A stretch of DNA of 64,000 bases from Prochlorococcus marinus XMU1406 (GTDB lineage: Bacteria; Cyanobacteriota; Cyanobacteriia; PCC-6307; Cyanobiaceae), in assembly GCF_017696055.1 (NCBI RefSeq), contig NZ_JAAORG010000001.1, forward strand, positions 372,001 to 436,000, written 5' to 3'. The translations under genes and the position numbers were made by a program. This document shows, in pieces, positions 33,420 to 43,436 of this stretch (positions are counted from its first letter, which is position 1; the number at the start of each line of letters is the position of its first letter). The notes below the pieces were generated by a model. It did no database searches and had not been told where the DNA came from. It worked only from the letters and a program-made list of their open reading frames with translations.

Positions 33420-35045
33420 TTATTGTTGTTCAGAAATTTCTTTACCATAACCATAAGGTTCTTCAACTAATGGAGCTTCTCCTTCCCAATTTTCAACTGG
33501 AGGTGGAGAGGATGTTAACCATTCAGGTGTAAGAGCATCCCAAGGGTTATCGCCAGCATCTTTCCCATTTCTTACGCTGAGGAACACATTGATTAAAAAA
33601 GGAATTGTACTTATAGCCATCAAAAGAGCCCCAAGGCTACTAATTTGATTAACGAACTGGAATTGAGGATCATATTCTGCAACTCTTCTTGGCATTCCAT
33701 TTAAACCAAGCCAATGTTGAGGAGCAAAGCACAAGTTAAATCCAATAAAGGTAATGATAAAATGTAAAATTCCTAAGTTTTCATTGAGCATTTTCCCAGT
33801 TACTTTGGGGAACCAATGATAAATTGAAGAGAAAATAATAAAAACAGTCCCTCCATAAACTATGTAATGAAAATGGGCTACAACGAAATAGGTATCATGT
33901 ACGTGAATATCGAAAGGTACCTGTGCCAAAGCAACTCCTGTAATACCTCCAAAAACAAAATTTATAATAAATCCGCAAGAGAATAGCATTGCACTATTGA
34001 TGGAAATTTTACCTCCCCATAATGTTGCAACCCAATTGAAAAATTTTATACCTGTTGGAACAGCAATAAATGCTGTGGCAATAGTAAAGAACAATCTCAT
34101 CCAAGGGGGCGTTCCACTCGTAAACATGTGATGCGCCCAAACAACTAAACCTAAAACTACTATCCCCATTATTGAAAAAACCATTGTTGTATATCCAAAA
34201 AGTGGTTTTCTAGCATGTACAGGAAGTATTTCACTAACTAAACCAAAGGCAGGAAGGACCATGATGTATACAGCTGGATGAGAATAAAACCAAAATAAAT
34301 GCTGATAAACTACGACATTGCCACCTAAAACAGGATTGAAAAAACCTGTATTAGCGATGATATCGAAGCTAAGTAGAATTAAAGTTCCTGCTAAAACAGG
34401 AGTTGACAAAACAACTAATAGACTTGTCCCAAGCATTGCCCAACAATACATTGGCAATTGCATAAGTTTTAATCCTGGCCTTCTTAATTTTATAATGGTC
34501 GCGATAAAGTTTATTCCACCAAATATAGAACTGCCTCCAAGTAATAGAACGCTAAGAATCCAAATAATTTGTCCCGATTGAGGAGTAGTTATGCTCAAAG
34601 GTGGATAAGCCGTCCATCCAGCCTGAGCAGCACCCTCAACAAAATAGCTTGCTACTAGCATCAAACCTGAAGGAGGAATTAACCAAAACGCTACGGCATT
34701 TAATCTTGGGAATGCCATATCTCTCGCACCTACATAAAATGGTATTAAATAATTTCCAAAAGCACCGTTTACTACAGGCACTATCCATAGAAATATCATT
34801 ATTGTTCCGTGTAAAGTTAAAACTTGGTTATAAACATCTCTTGGCATAAAATCAGACATTGGACTAGCTAGTTCAATTCTTATAGCGCTCGCTAAGGTTC
34901 CTCCTATTAAATAGAAAAGAAAACCGCAAACTAAGTACTGTATCCCAATTACTTTATGATCAAGGCTAAAACTAAAGTATCTAAGCCAGCCTTTAGGTTG
35001 AAGGCTTTCATTATTAGTTTTTTGTGGATCAATTGATATTGTCAT
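33420..35045 (-). CDS. ctaD: Cytochrome c oxidase subunit I
   Basis: Catalytic subunit holding heme a, heme a3 and CuB; it reduces oxygen to water and pumps protons. The 541 residues have 12 helices with conserved elements: LHGTIMIFLW (heme a His), HLFWFYSHPAVYIMVLPAFG (CuB His and Tyr), VWAHHMFTSG (two CuB His) and DTYFVVAHFHYIVYGG (heme a3/a His pair). It starts at ATG 35045, overlapping the ctaC stop by four bases. Confidence 0.98.
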   Translation of the reverse strand: MTISIDPQKTNNESLQPKGWLRYFSFSLDHKVIGIQYLVCGFLFYLIGGTLASAIRIELASPMSDFMPRDVYNQVLTLHGTIMIFLWIVPVVNGAFGNYLIPFYVGARDMAFPRLNAVAFWLIPPSGLMLVASYFVEGAAQAGWTAYPPLSITTPQSGQIIWILSVLLLGGSSIFGGINFIATIIKLRRPGLKLMQLPMYCWAMLGTSLLVVLSTPVLAGTLILLSFDIIANTGFFNPVLGGNVVVYQHLFWFYSHPAVYIMVLPAFGLVSEILPVHARKPLFGYTTMVFSIMGIVVLGLVVWAHHMFTSGTPPWMRLFFTIATAFIAVPTGIKFFNWVATLWGGKISINSAMLFSCGFIINFVFGGITGVALAQVPFDIHVHDTYFVVAHFHYIVYGGTVFIIFSSIYHWFPKVTGKMLNENLGILHFIITFIGFNLCFAPQHWLGLNGMPRRVAEYDPQFQFVNQISSLGALLMAISTIPFLINVFLSVRNGKDAGDNPWDALTPEWLTSSPPPVENWEGEAPLVEEPYGYGKEISEQQ

Positions 35046-35845
35046 AAATTTACCTCTGGTTTTTTATTTTTGTTAAACCATTCGTTGTAATCTGATTCTT
35101 CTTCAACAATTATGGAGGCTCTCATTCCTCCATGATATGGACCGCATAATTCTGCACAAATTATTGGATATTTTCCTACTTTTGTAGGAGTGAAATTTAG
35201 AATAGTAGGTTGTCCAGGAATAATGTCCTGTTTTATTCTGAACTCTGGAACCCAAAAAGCATGAATTACATCTTTAGATTCCATTTTCATTGATACTTTT
35301 TGATCAACAGGAACGTGTAGTTCTCCTGATATGAAATTGCCCTTGGGATAATTGAATAGAAATGCAAATTGCATAGCTGACACCTCAATTGATAAATTAT
35401 TTATTGCTATTTCATTATCAGAAGTTTGACTTATGCCAGCCCATATTTTTTCAGTGTTAGAAGTCATCATTCCGTGATTATGATTTAGTTCTTTCATCCC
35501 TCCCATTCGATCGTAGATGTTGTAGCTATATAAACCTATTAATAAAACAATTATTGAAGGGATAATTGTCCATACAATTTCTAAGCTTAAATTTCCCTCT
35601 AAAGCTATACCGTCGCCTATCTGATCATTTCTTTTTCTAAACTTAAATAAGCTATAAATAACAGCTATTGTCATTCCTATAAAAATAATTAATCCAATGA
35701 TGAAAAGAATTTTAAAAAGTTCATCGTAAATTGGGGCATTAATACTTGCTTCAGCTGGGAGCAAATTTACATTAAAACCAATCCAAAAAGATATAGCAAA
35801 AACGAGTGAAATAATTAGTATTAAATAAATGTTTTTATTTAACAA
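35042..35845 (-). CDS. ctaC: Cytochrome c oxidase subunit II
   Basis: Subunit II carries the CuA centre that accepts electrons from plastocyanin or cytochrome c. The 267 residues have two amino-terminal membrane helices (about 5-27 and 45-67) and a lumenal cupredoxin domain. CuA ligands are visible: His195 in VIHAFW, and Cys230, Cys234 and His238 in ICAELCGPYHGGM. It is first in the ctaCDE operon. The divergent ctaA begins 215 bases away across an AT-rich intergenic region. Confidence 0.97.
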   Translation of the reverse strand: MLNKNIYLILIISLVFAISFWIGFNVNLLPAEASINAPIYDELFKILFIIGLIIFIGMTIAVIYSLFKFRKRNDQIGDGIALEGNLSLEIVWTIIPSIIVLLIGLYSYNIYDRMGGMKELNHNHGMMTSNTEKIWAGISQTSDNEIAINNLSIEVSAMQFAFLFNYPKGNFISGELHVPVDQKVSMKMESKDVIHAFWVPEFRIKQDIIPGQPTILNFTPTKVGKYPIICAELCGPYHGGMRASIIVEEESDYNEWFNKNKKPEVNL

Positions 35846-36060
35846 TTGATCTCTAAAAATTTGTATTTATATTCTCAAGATATTCAATTTTTTTAATCCT
35901 GCATCCTTTGTTAAAAGAAAAACATTTAAATTCACAACTTCTTAAGATTTATGAAATAAAAGGCGTATTATTAATAACTTTTTAGAGTTAATTGTCAGGG
36001 AAAAAAGATTAAATTAGTAAATTATTTTTTAAATTAAACATATTAATTTTTAATTAATGT
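35846..36060. promoter_or_regulatory. Divergent ctaC/ctaA intergenic region
   Basis: This 215-base AT-rich gap separates the oxidase subunit genes from the heme A synthesis genes and must contain the promoters for both directions. I see several TATAAT-like stretches but no dyad that I can assign to a known regulator, and no small open frame or RNA gene. Confidence 0.45.
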
Positions 36061-37035
36061 TTGGTATTTGAATCTAATTTATTATGCAAAATAATAGGTT
36101 TTATCCATTTGATTAATAGTCAATTATATAAATCAAAATATCTGACAATTTTTAAAAGGTTGGGAAGTCATAGTGTACTTGCACTTATCGCACTAATCGT
36201 AATTGGTGGTGCTACGAGAGTCATGGAGGCAGGGCTTGCATGCCCAGATTGGCCATTATGTTACGGATCTTTTTTGCCTTTTAATCATATGAACCTAAGA
36301 GTATTTCTAGAGTGGTTTCATCGTCTAGATGCTTTTCTGGTTGGAATATTAATTCTTTTTAAATTTGCCCTTTCAATTCTTTGGAAAAATGAAATTCCAA
36401 ATTGGTTACCTAAAACTTATTCATTATTACTTTTTCTTGTTATTGTCCAAGGATCTTTTGGAGCTTTAACAGTTATAAACCTGCTTGATTCATATACTGT
36501 TACTGGTCATCTTTTAATAGCTTTTCTACTTCTCATCACAACAATTTCAATAAATCAAAATTTAGAAAATGATCAACTAGAAGAGCCATTAATTTGGTGG
36601 AGATTATTATTGTTAGTTCCTCTTTTATTTACTCTGATTCAATCTTTTATTGGAGTAAGGCTTTCATCAACCTGGTCAGCACATCTTTGCTTATCTTTTA
36701 ATAAACAATGTCTAATTCTAAATACTCATAAATTATTTGCTTTCCCAATTGCTTTTTCAATTCTATTAGTTATTGCTACTGCAATTTATAAGAGAAGTTT
36801 GCTTAATAAAAATTGGAAATATCTCTTAGCACTCATCTTTCTATTTTTTTTCCAAATTGCTTTGGGTGTTTTAAGTCTTAAAACAAATTTGAATGAACCT
36901 ATTTTTATTATTGGTCATCAACTTAACGCCTCTTTATTTATTGCGATATTAACAACATTAATTTTTAGAAATCCTTTTACCAAAAAAGGCCTAAACCACT
37001 CCCTAAATTCTCAAATGGTGGGTATCAATTCATGA
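36061..37035 (+). CDS. ctaA: Heme A synthase (CtaA/COX15-like)
   Basis: Converts heme O to heme A for the aa3 oxidase. The 324 residues have about eight membrane helices with conserved histidines in [21 protein letters not shown] (written in part), WFHRLDAF and a later TGHLLIAF and IIGHQLNA. The proposed start is a TTG at 36061; the ATG at 36058 is out of frame and stops after four codons. The true start is therefore uncertain, and the leader to about residue 35 may be shorter. The stop overlaps the ctaB ATG (ATGA). Confidence 0.92.
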   Translation: MVFESNLLCKIIGFIHLINSQLYKSKYLTIFKRLGSHSVLALIALIVIGGATRVMEAGLACPDWPLCYGSFLPFNHMNLRVFLEWFHRLDAFLVGILILFKFALSILWKNEIPNWLPKTYSLLLFLVIVQGSFGALTVINLLDSYTVTGHLLIAFLLLITTISINQNLENDQLEEPLIWWRLLLLVPLLFTLIQSFIGVRLSSTWSAHLCLSFNKQCLILNTHKLFAFPIAFSILLVIATAIYKRSLLNKNWKYLLALIFLFFFQIALGVLSLKTNLNEPIFIIGHQLNASLFIAILTTLIFRNPFTKKGLNHSLNSQMVGINS

Positions 37036-38033
37036 ACAGTAGTAACTTAGAAAACTTGAACTATAAATCATCAATTAGAGATGAAGTTGTACCTTCAAGA
37101 AAAAGATTAACTTTGCCGCCTTGGCTTGAAGTCGCAAAACCTAGATTAATCCCACTTTTATTGGCAACAACTTTGGGAGGAATGGCTCTAACAGAAGAAT
37201 GGCCTTTGTCTTCACCGAAACTTATCTGTACTTTAGGAGGCGGTGCTTTGGCAGCAGCAGCAGCAGGAGCTCTTAATTGCTTGTGGGAAATGGAATTAGA
37301 CAAGAAGATGATAAGAACTAGCAAAAGAGCCTTGCCAGCAGGAAAGTTGTCTTCTGAGACTGTATTTTTAGCTGCCGTATCATGTACTTTGGCAGCTTTG
37401 ATGCTTTTAGTAAGTGGTGTAAATTATTTGGCTGCGGGATTAACTCTTCTTGGTTTATTTAGCTACGTAATTTTATATACAGTTATTTTGAAACCTCGTA
37501 CAACAAAAAATATTGTTTTCGGAGGAGTTGCTGGTGCGATACCACCTTTAGTTGGAGCATCTGCTGCTACAGGGCATGTAGGTCTTAGTGGTTGGTGGTT
37601 GTTTGGTTTAGTAATGTTATGGACCCCAGCTCATTTTTGGGCACTTGCAATTTTGTTGAAGGATGATTACGCATCTGTTGGTATTCCTATGCTCCCTTCT
37701 GTTAAAGGATCTGTTTTTACTGCTAAAGCGATTTCTCGTTATGGATGGGCAACAGTTTTAATGAGTATTATGGGAGTCTTTGCTTTACCTGAAGGGGGCT
37801 TATTATACGGCATTATGTTATTGCCATTTAATGGAAGACTTTTGCAATTAATAAATGAATTAAAGAAATCTCCTGATGATCTTTCAAGAGCAAAGTCTCT
37901 TTTTAGGTGGTCTATTCTCTATATGTTTGGTATTTGTCTTTTGTTATTAATTTCCAGAACCCAACAATCCGTAGAATTTGAGCAGCAATCTATGCAAATA
38001 TTTTTATCTATAGTATCCCTGCTTAGTAATTAA
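37032..38033 (+). CDS. ctaB: Protoheme IX farnesyltransferase
   Basis: UbiA-family membrane enzyme that farnesylates heme B to heme O, upstream of CtaA. The 333 residues include [17 protein letters not shown], the first Asp-type motif [21 protein letters not shown] and [17 protein letters not shown] with a late [13 protein letters not shown] motif. It has about nine helices. Its ATG overlaps the ctaA stop by four bases, so the two are translationally coupled. Together with ctaCDE they make a complete aa3 oxidase locus. Confidence 0.97.
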   Translation: MNSSNLENLNYKSSIRDEVVPSRKRLTLPPWLEVAKPRLIPLLLATTLGGMALTEEWPLSSPKLICTLGGGALAAAAAGALNCLWEMELDKKMIRTSKRALPAGKLSSETVFLAAVSCTLAALMLLVSGVNYLAAGLTLLGLFSYVILYTVILKPRTTKNIVFGGVAGAIPPLVGASAATGHVGLSGWWLFGLVMLWTPAHFWALAILLKDDYASVGIPMLPSVKGSVFTAKAISRYGWATVLMSIMGVFALPEGGLLYGIMLLPFNGRLLQLINELKKSPDDLSRAKSLFRWSILYMFGICLLLLISRTQQSVEFEQQSMQIFLSIVSLLSN

Positions 38034-38067
38034 ATTAGATGTAAAATGTTTTTAAGAAATAGTAAGT

Positions 38068-39087
38068 TTGATGAATTATATAAAAGTTAAAGGGCTCTCA
38101 AAATCTTATTCAGAAATCAAGGCTTTAAAAAATTTATCAATGGAAATTGAAGCTGGAACATTATTCGGAATACTAGGTCCAAATGGTGCTGGTAAATCAA
38201 CACTTATAAAAATACTCGCTACTTTAATAGAGCCTGATGGTGGAGAAGTTTTAATAAATAATATTAATCTGATAAAAAATTCAAGGAAAATTAGAGAATT
38301 AATTGGTTATGTTGCCCAGGATATTGCACTTGATAAAATATTAACTGGACGAGAGCTTTTGGATTTTCAAGCAGATTTATATCACATCAATAAAAACAAA
38401 AAATTTGAAAGGATAAAGAAATTAATAGATCAATTAGAAATGAATGATTGGATTGATCGTAAGTGCGGAACTTATTCAGGGGGAATGAAAAGAAGAATAG
38501 ATCTTGCAGCCGGACTTTTACATTTGCCCCAAGTATTAATATTGGATGAACCTACAGTTGGTTTAGATATTGAAAGTAGAAATATCATATGGCAACTTTT
38601 GAAAGATTTGAGAAATAATGGAATGACTATTATTTTAAGCAGTCACTATCTTGATGAAATAGATAAATTGGCAGACAAATTAGTGATAATTGATGATGGA
38701 AGAGTCATAGCACAAGGGGCTCCTACAGAACTGAAAAATAAATTAGGAGGAGATAGAGTAACTTTGAAAGTAAGAGAATTTAGTAATCAGGAAGAAGCAA
38801 AAAATATATGCCAAATTTTATCTTCAATAGATGGAATTAGTCAGACTATAATAAATGAATCTCAAGGTTTCTCGATAAATTTTGTAGCAGATAAGGAAAA
38901 AGATTTACTTACGAAGCTCAAAGTGGAATTGGCCTTCTCAAAGTTTGAAATTTTTTCTCTTACCCAAAGTCAGCCAAGCTTGGATGATGTATATCTTCAG
39001 GCAACAGGGAAAACATTATTGGATGCCGAAATTTCTATGGCAGGGAAAAGAGACCTTAAAAAAGAATCAAAGCAATCAATGCGATAA
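38068..39087 (+). CDS. ABC transporter ATP-binding protein, DrrA-like
   Basis: ATPase of a two-component exporter, 339 residues, with Walker A GPNGAGKST near 36-44, the signature YSGGMKRRIDLAAGL, Walker B LILDEPTVGLD and a late DrrA-type extension (residues 225-339). It starts 34 bases after ctaB and is followed 47 bases later by the matching permease. DrrAB-type pairs export lipids, antibiotics or polysaccharides. In marine cyanobacteria the substrate is unknown. Confidence 0.93.
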   Translation: MMNYIKVKGLSKSYSEIKALKNLSMEIEAGTLFGILGPNGAGKSTLIKILATLIEPDGGEVLINNINLIKNSRKIRELIGYVAQDIALDKILTGRELLDFQADLYHINKNKKFERIKKLIDQLEMNDWIDRKCGTYSGGMKRRIDLAAGLLHLPQVLILDEPTVGLDIESRNIIWQLLKDLRNNGMTIILSSHYLDEIDKLADKLVIIDDGRVIAQGAPTELKNKLGGDRVTLKVREFSNQEEAKNICQILSSIDGISQTIINESQGFSINFVADKEKDLLTKLKVELAFSKFEIFSLTQSQPSLDDVYLQATGKTLLDAEISMAGKRDLKKESKQSMR

Positions 39088-39134
39088 AAAAAATTCTGGT
39101 TAACTAACTATAATGAAATTAATTACTGCAAATT

Positions 39135-39959
39135 ATGGAATTACAACAGTATAATTTGTCTTTTTTATATCAAGAAACATTTGCCTTAACAAAGAGATTA
39201 TTTATTCAATTAAAAAGAAGACCATCAACTCTTTTAGCTGGAATATTACAACCTATAATTTGGCTTTTTTTATTTGGGGCATTATTCTCTAAAGCTCCTG
39301 AAGGTTTTTTACCAGGAGTTGATTCTTATGGGAATTTTTTAGGAGCAGGACTTATTGTCTTCACTGCTTTTAGCGGAGCCCTAAATTCTGGTCTTCCTTT
39401 AATGTTTGATAGAGAGTTTGGATTTCTTAATAGATTACTTGTAGCTCCTTTAACCAGTAGATTATCCATAGTTTTATCTTCTTTTTTTTACATAACAATC
39501 CTGAGCTTTGTTCAGAGTATTGTAATAATGGTTGTTTCATACATTTTGGGTTATGGATGGCCTAACTTATATGGTTTAGGAATTGTTTTTACAACACTAA
39601 TTCTATTGGTTCTTTTTGTTACATCAATAAGTTTATGTTTAGCGTTTGTCTTGCCAGGACATATTGAATTAATTGCTCTTATATTTGTAGTAAACTTACC
39701 TCTTCTTTTCGCAAGCACTGCTTTAGCTCCAATCTCTTTCATGCCAAATTGGCTTGGCTGGTTAGCCTCATTAAATCCATTAACTTTTGCTATTGAACCT
39801 ATTAGGACTGCTTATACAGAAACTATGAATTTAGAATTAGTGGCTTTACATGCCCCATATGGTGATTTAACTTGTAAGAGTTGTATATCAATTTTATTTT
39901 CTTTAACAGTTTTATCCTTGATTATCATAAGGCCTCTGTTAAATAAGAAGTTAAATTAA
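39135..39959 (+). CDS. ABC-2 type transporter permease, DrrB-like
   Basis: Permease partner of the preceding ATPase, 274 residues with about six helices. It shows the ABC-2 pattern ETFALTKRLFIQLKRRPSTLLAGILQPIIW (written in part; residues 13-42), FDREFGFLNRLLVAPLTSRLSI and the late SLNPLTFAIEPIR. The next gene, a repeat-rich protein, begins seven bases after its stop, so the three genes may be cotranscribed. Confidence 0.93.
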   Translation: MELQQYNLSFLYQETFALTKRLFIQLKRRPSTLLAGILQPIIWLFLFGALFSKAPEGFLPGVDSYGNFLGAGLIVFTAFSGALNSGLPLMFDREFGFLNRLLVAPLTSRLSIVLSSFFYITILSFVQSIVIMVVSYILGYGWPNLYGLGIVFTTLILLVLFVTSISLCLAFVLPGHIELIALIFVVNLPLLFASTALAPISFMPNWLGWLASLNPLTFAIEPIRTAYTETMNLELVALHAPYGDLTCKSCISILFSLTVLSLIIIRPLLNKKLN

Positions 39960-39966
39960 TAAATTT

Positions 39967-40533
39967 ATGCTTTTAAAAAATCATCTAATAGAAGTTTTTA
40001 AAAAAGCCTCTTCAGAAAATAATTTTTTGCTTAAAGAAAATATTGTTCTTAAGTGGGTCCATAGATTTGGGATTGATTCTTTAAGTGATTTATTAATCCA
40101 TAGTCCAGTACAAAAGGAAAATCATGAAGAAGAAAATCAAGAACAAATAACTTTAATTGAGGAAAATCATGAAGAAGAAAATCAAGAACAAATAACTTTA
40201 ATTGAGGAAAATCATGAAGAAGAAAATCAAGAACAAATAACTTTAATTGATGAAAATCATGAAGAAGAAAATCAAGAACAAATAACTTTAATTGATGAAA
40301 ATCATGAAGAAGAAAATCAAGAACAAATTAAACTTGAATTATCAAAAACTGTTGAAAATATAGAAGAAAAAAATTGCGAATCAAATCACTTAAAAATTTC
40401 TAACAATAATCAAGTCTTTAATATTAAACAAAATTCTAATCAAATAAATCAATATATTAAAACCCCAAAATTGCCACTACCCAATATTAGAAATTTAAGA
40501 AAGTGGATTAATGACGATAAAAAAGCAAGTTAA
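39967..40533 (+). CDS. Repeat-rich acidic hypothetical protein
   Basis: A 188-residue soluble protein in three parts. The amino-terminal 50 residues (LLKNHLIEVFKKASSENNF, then LKWVHRFGIDSLSDLLI) look like a folded helical domain. A block of five 15-residue units (ENHEEENQEQITLIE type; residues 51-125) is strongly acidic. The basic Asn/Ile/Lys tail ends in LRKWINDDKKAS. The amino and carboxyl parts could be conserved while the middle varies. It is convergent with groEL with a four-base gap. No family is recognised. Confidence 0.65.
   Translation: MLLKNHLIEVFKKASSENNFLLKENIVLKWVHRFGIDSLSDLLIHSPVQKENHEEENQEQITLIEENHEEENQEQITLIEENHEEENQEQITLIDENHEEENQEQITLIDENHEEENQEQIKLELSKTVENIEEKNCESNHLKISNNNQVFNIKQNSNQINQYIKTPKLPLPNIRNLRKWINDDKKAS
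40117..40341 (+). repeat. 45-bp tandem repeat array (five units) in an acidic protein gene
   Basis: Five units of 45 bases start at 40117, 40162, 40207, 40252 and 40297. Units 1 and 2 are identical, units 3 and 4 are identical, and the two pairs differ only in the final base (Glu versus Asp codon). The fifth diverges after about 32 bases. The frame is kept throughout, consistent with slippage or recombination. Confidence 0.95.
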
Positions 40534-40537
40534 ATTT

Positions 40538-42283
40538 TTACATCATTCCTGGCATACCCATGCCACCCATTCCTGGCATACCCATGCCACCCATTCCTGG
40601 CATACCCATGCCACCCATTCCTGGCATACCCATGCCACCCATTCCTGGCATGCCCATGCCACCCATTCCTCCCATTGGATCTCCACCTGGCCCTCCAGGG
40701 GCTGCGACTTCAGGCTCTGGAATATCTGCCATAGCAACTTCTGTTGTGAGGAGCATAGCTGCAATAGATACTGAATCTTGAAGGGCTAATCTTATTACTT
40801 TGGTTGGATCTAATATCCCTGAATCTTTTAAATCTTCATATTTTCCGGAATTAGCATTAAAGCCTTTGTTAAGTCTTTTAATTTCAGAGACAACTACATC
40901 ACCATTAAAACCAGCATTTTTTGCTATTTGTTTGGTTGGTTCCAAAAGGGCTTCTTTAATTATATTTATCCCTGTTCTTAAATCATCGGAAGATGTTTGA
41001 CTTAAATTTAAAAGGTCATCTGATATTTCAATTAAAGTTTGTCCTCCTCCAGAAACAACACCCTCTTCAATAGCAGCTTTAGTAGCATTAAGGGAATCTT
41101 CGATTCTCAATTTTTTATACTTCATCTCTGTTTCTGTAGCAGCTCCTACTTTGATAAGAGCTACTCCTCCAGCTAGTTTGGCTATCCTTTCATTGATTTT
41201 ATCTTGATCATACTCTGATTCAGTTATATTGACTTCTCTCTTTAATTTCTCTACTCGTTCTTTAACTAAATCTTTAGTGTCTTCGAAGGCAACAATTGTA
41301 GTTTTATCCTTTGTGATAGTTATTTTTTTTGCTTTTCCTAAATCATTAATCGATACTTTATCAAGTGTCATTGATTTATCTTCACTAATTAACTTAGCCC
41401 CTGTAAGAATTGCAATATCTTCAAGGGCAGCTTTTCTTCTCTCACCAAATAACGGAGCTCTTACTGAAGCAACATTTAAAACCCCACTATTTTTATTTAA
41501 AACCAGAGTGGTTAAAGCCTCTCCCTCGATATCTTCAGCAAGAATTAGAAAAGGTGAGCCTGACTTCTGAATTTCTTCAAGTATTGGAACTAGATCAACT
41601 AAAGTTGAGATTTTTTGATCAGTTATTAATATTTTAGGGTTTTCAAGTTCACAAACTTGTCTCTCTTGGTCTGTTACGAAATATGGAGAACTATAACCTC
41701 TATCAAAAGACATCCCTTCAGTTATATCTAATTCTGTTTCTAGTGATTGAGATTCTTCAACAGTTATTACACCATCTGAAGTAACAATATCCATTGCTTT
41801 CGAAATTATAGATCCAATTTCTTCATCACCTCCAGCACTGACTGTCGCAACTTTTTGGATATCAGAACCACTCAATGAAATACTTTTGGAACTTAATTTT
41901 TCTAAGACAAAAGCTAGGCCTGCCTCCATACCTTTTTTTAACTCAATAGGGTTGGCGCCAGAAGCAATATTTTTTAATCCTTCCTGAACCATCTTCTGAG
42001 TCAGAATGGTTGCTGTTGTTGTTCCATCACCAGCACTCTCTTTTGTCTTGGATGCGACTTGTTCTATTAATTTCGCACCTAAATTAGAAATAGGGTTTTC
42101 AATCTCGATCTCTTTAGCGACTGTAGATCCATCTCTTACTATGTCTGGCGAACCAAATTTCTTTTCTATTACAACGTTTTTTGCTTTTGGCCCAATAGTA
42201 ACCTTTACTGCATTAGCTACGAAATTTACACCTTTTTCTAGAGCTTCTCTTGATTCATTAGAAAAACTTAACTGTTTAGCCAT
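40538..42283 (-). CDS. groL: Chaperonin GroEL (second, groES-unlinked copy)
   Basis: 60-kDa chaperonin subunit, 581 residues with the family sequence throughout: [30 protein letters not shown] near 86-98, and [14 protein letters not shown]. No groES lies upstream, so it is likely the stand-alone paralogue that cyanobacteria carry beside groES-groEL1. The tail is longer than the usual GGM end and consists of 8-residue units GMGMPGMG. The upstream 130 bases show no inverted repeat matching the HrcA-CIRCE element. Its stop is four bases from the convergent repeat-protein gene. Confidence 0.95.
   Translation of the reverse strand: MAKQLSFSNESREALEKGVNFVANAVKVTIGPKAKNVVIEKKFGSPDIVRDGSTVAKEIEIENPISNLGAKLIEQVASKTKESAGDGTTTATILTQKMVQEGLKNIASGANPIELKKGMEAGLAFVLEKLSSKSISLSGSDIQKVATVSAGGDEEIGSIISKAMDIVTSDGVITVEESQSLETELDITEGMSFDRGYSSPYFVTDQERQVCELENPKILITDQKISTLVDLVPILEEIQKSGSPFLILAEDIEGEALTTLVLNKNSGVLNVASVRAPLFGERRKAALEDIAILTGAKLISEDKSMTLDKVSINDLGKAKKITITKDKTTIVAFEDTKDLVKERVEKLKREVNITESEYDQDKINERIAKLAGGVALIKVGAATETEMKYKKLRIEDSLNATKAAIEEGVVSGGGQTLIEISDDLLNLSQTSSDDLRTGINIIKEALLEPTKQIAKNAGFNGDVVVSEIKRLNKGFNANSGKYEDLKDSGILDPTKVIRLALQDSVSIAAMLLTTEVAMADIPEPEVAAPGGPGGDPMGGMGGMGMPGMGGMGMPGMGGMGMPGMGGMGMPGMGGMGMPGMM
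40545..40664 (-). repeat. 24-bp tandem repeats encoding the GroEL tail
   Basis: Five units of 24 bases (ATTCCTGGCATACCCATGCC followed by ACCC on the plus strand) start at 40545, 40569, 40593, 40617 and 40641; the last differs by one base. On the minus strand they encode repeated GMGMPG-type octapeptides. Spurious open frames on the other strand in this region (with repeated WHTHATHS) are shadows. Confidence 0.95.
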
Positions 42284-42414
42284 GTTTATTTGATCTTTAA
42301 CCTTATTCTAATCTCCCATAGAATCATTTTTTAGGGATATTTAATTAAGTGGGGAAAGCCGAATTTCTTTTAATTAGACATACAAATTAACTCAAATAAG
42401 AGTATCTTTAAATT

Positions 42415-42594
42415 ATGGAAGAAACAAATAATCTTATTTTTACTCTTACCGCAATCCTCGCGATTGCTATGACACTAATATATTTTCCTTTAAGATTTTT
42501 CTTGACATTAACAGCTAGAAGTCGAAGACTAAAACTTTTACAAAAAATTAGAAGATTAAGAGATGAATTGGGTCAGCCTTATCAAAGTACATAA
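42415..42594 (+). CDS. Small single-pass membrane protein (59 aa)
   Basis: ATG 42415 to TAA 42594 encodes 59 residues: a short polar start, one membrane segment at about 8-31 (IFTLTAILAIAMTLIYFPL), then a strongly basic stretch (RSRRLKLLQKIRRLRDELG) ending QPYQST. By the positive-inside rule the basic tail should be cytoplasmic. The design resembles small photosynthetic or assembly-factor peptides, but no named family is recognised. It is divergent from groEL, and its stop directly abuts that of fabG. Confidence 0.7.
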   Translation: MEETNNLIFTLTAILAIAMTLIYFPLRFFLTLTARSRRLKLLQKIRRLRDELGQPYQST

Positions 42595-43344
42595 TTAAAT
42601 ACTCATACCCCCGTCAATACTGATTGTTTGCCCTGTAATGTAGCTCCCTGCATCACTTGAAACTAAGAATGCCACTAAGTTTGCAATTTGAGTACAACTT
42701 CCTAATTTCCCTAAAGGAATAACTTTAAGAATCTCTTCAGTATTAAGTTTTTCAGTCATCTCTGTTTCTATGAAACCAGGAGCTATTGCATTTACGTTTA
42801 TACCTCTTGAAGCAAATTCTTTAGCGCAAGTTTTGGTAAATCCAATAACTCCAGCTTTGGCAGCAGAATAATTTGCTTGCCCTGGATTACCAATTATTCC
42901 AACAACAGATGAAATATTTACGATGCTACCACTTCTTTTTTTCATCATAAATTTTGAAGCATATTTTGTACAAAGAAAAACTCCTTTTAAGTTCGTATTG
43001 AGTACGTCATCCCATTGTTCCGATTTCATTCTCATCAATAGTCCATCTCTCGTAATGCCAGCATTGTTAATGAGGATATCAATGGTGCCATTAATTTTGA
43101 TTATTTCTTCAAAAGCTAAACTGACAGAATCCTCTTTTGAAACATCAAATTTTAATTTATGAGCTTTACCTCCCGAATTTTTTATTGAATTTACAACTTC
43201 TTCAGCTTTTTCATCAGAAGAAGAGTAATTAATAAAAACTTCTGCTCCTAAGCGGCTTAGTTCTAAAGCAATTTCTTTACCAATTCCTCTGCTAGCTCCA
43301 GTGATTAAAGCAACTTTGCCTGATAATGAATCTTTATTGGACAT
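42595..43344 (-). CDS. fabG: 3-oxoacyl-[acyl-carrier-protein] reductase
   Basis: NADPH-dependent SDR of fatty-acid synthesis, 249 residues. It has the cofactor motif TGASRGIGKEIA near 15-26, NNAGITRDGLLMRMK near 92-106 and the catalytic Ser-Tyr-Lys in VNISSVVG and ANYSAAKAGVIGF. The end NVNAIAPGFIETEMT plus QTISIDGGMSI is typical of FabG. ATG at 43344. It is divergent from ispD by 92 bases. Confidence 0.96.
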   Translation of the reverse strand: MSNKDSLSGKVALITGASRGIGKEIALELSRLGAEVFINYSSSDEKAEEVVNSIKNSGGKAHKLKFDVSKEDSVSLAFEEIIKINGTIDILINNAGITRDGLLMRMKSEQWDDVLNTNLKGVFLCTKYASKFMMKKRSGSIVNISSVVGIIGNPGQANYSAAKAGVIGFTKTCAKEFASRGINVNAIAPGFIETEMTEKLNTEEILKVIPLGKLGSCTQIANLVAFLVSSDAGSYITGQTISIDGGMSI

Positions 43345-43436
43345 TATGAAATTTTATAATGTTCAATCGTAGTACTATTTGTGTAAAGATATTGCTTTTA
43401 TTTATAATTGTCTAGAAAATATTAAGACCTTCTATT

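Noticed and set aside
36058-36072. ATG three bases before the ctaA TTG
   Set aside because: It is out of frame and stops after four codons.
40117-40664. Periodic repeats suggesting a CRISPR array
   Set aside because: The units are directly adjacent with no unique spacers, they keep reading frames, and no cas gene is present.
40511-40781. Plus-strand open frames rich in WHTHATHS or MPPIPGIP repeats over the groEL 3' end
   Set aside because: They are other-frame shadows of the 24-bp repeats inside groEL, with no independent support.
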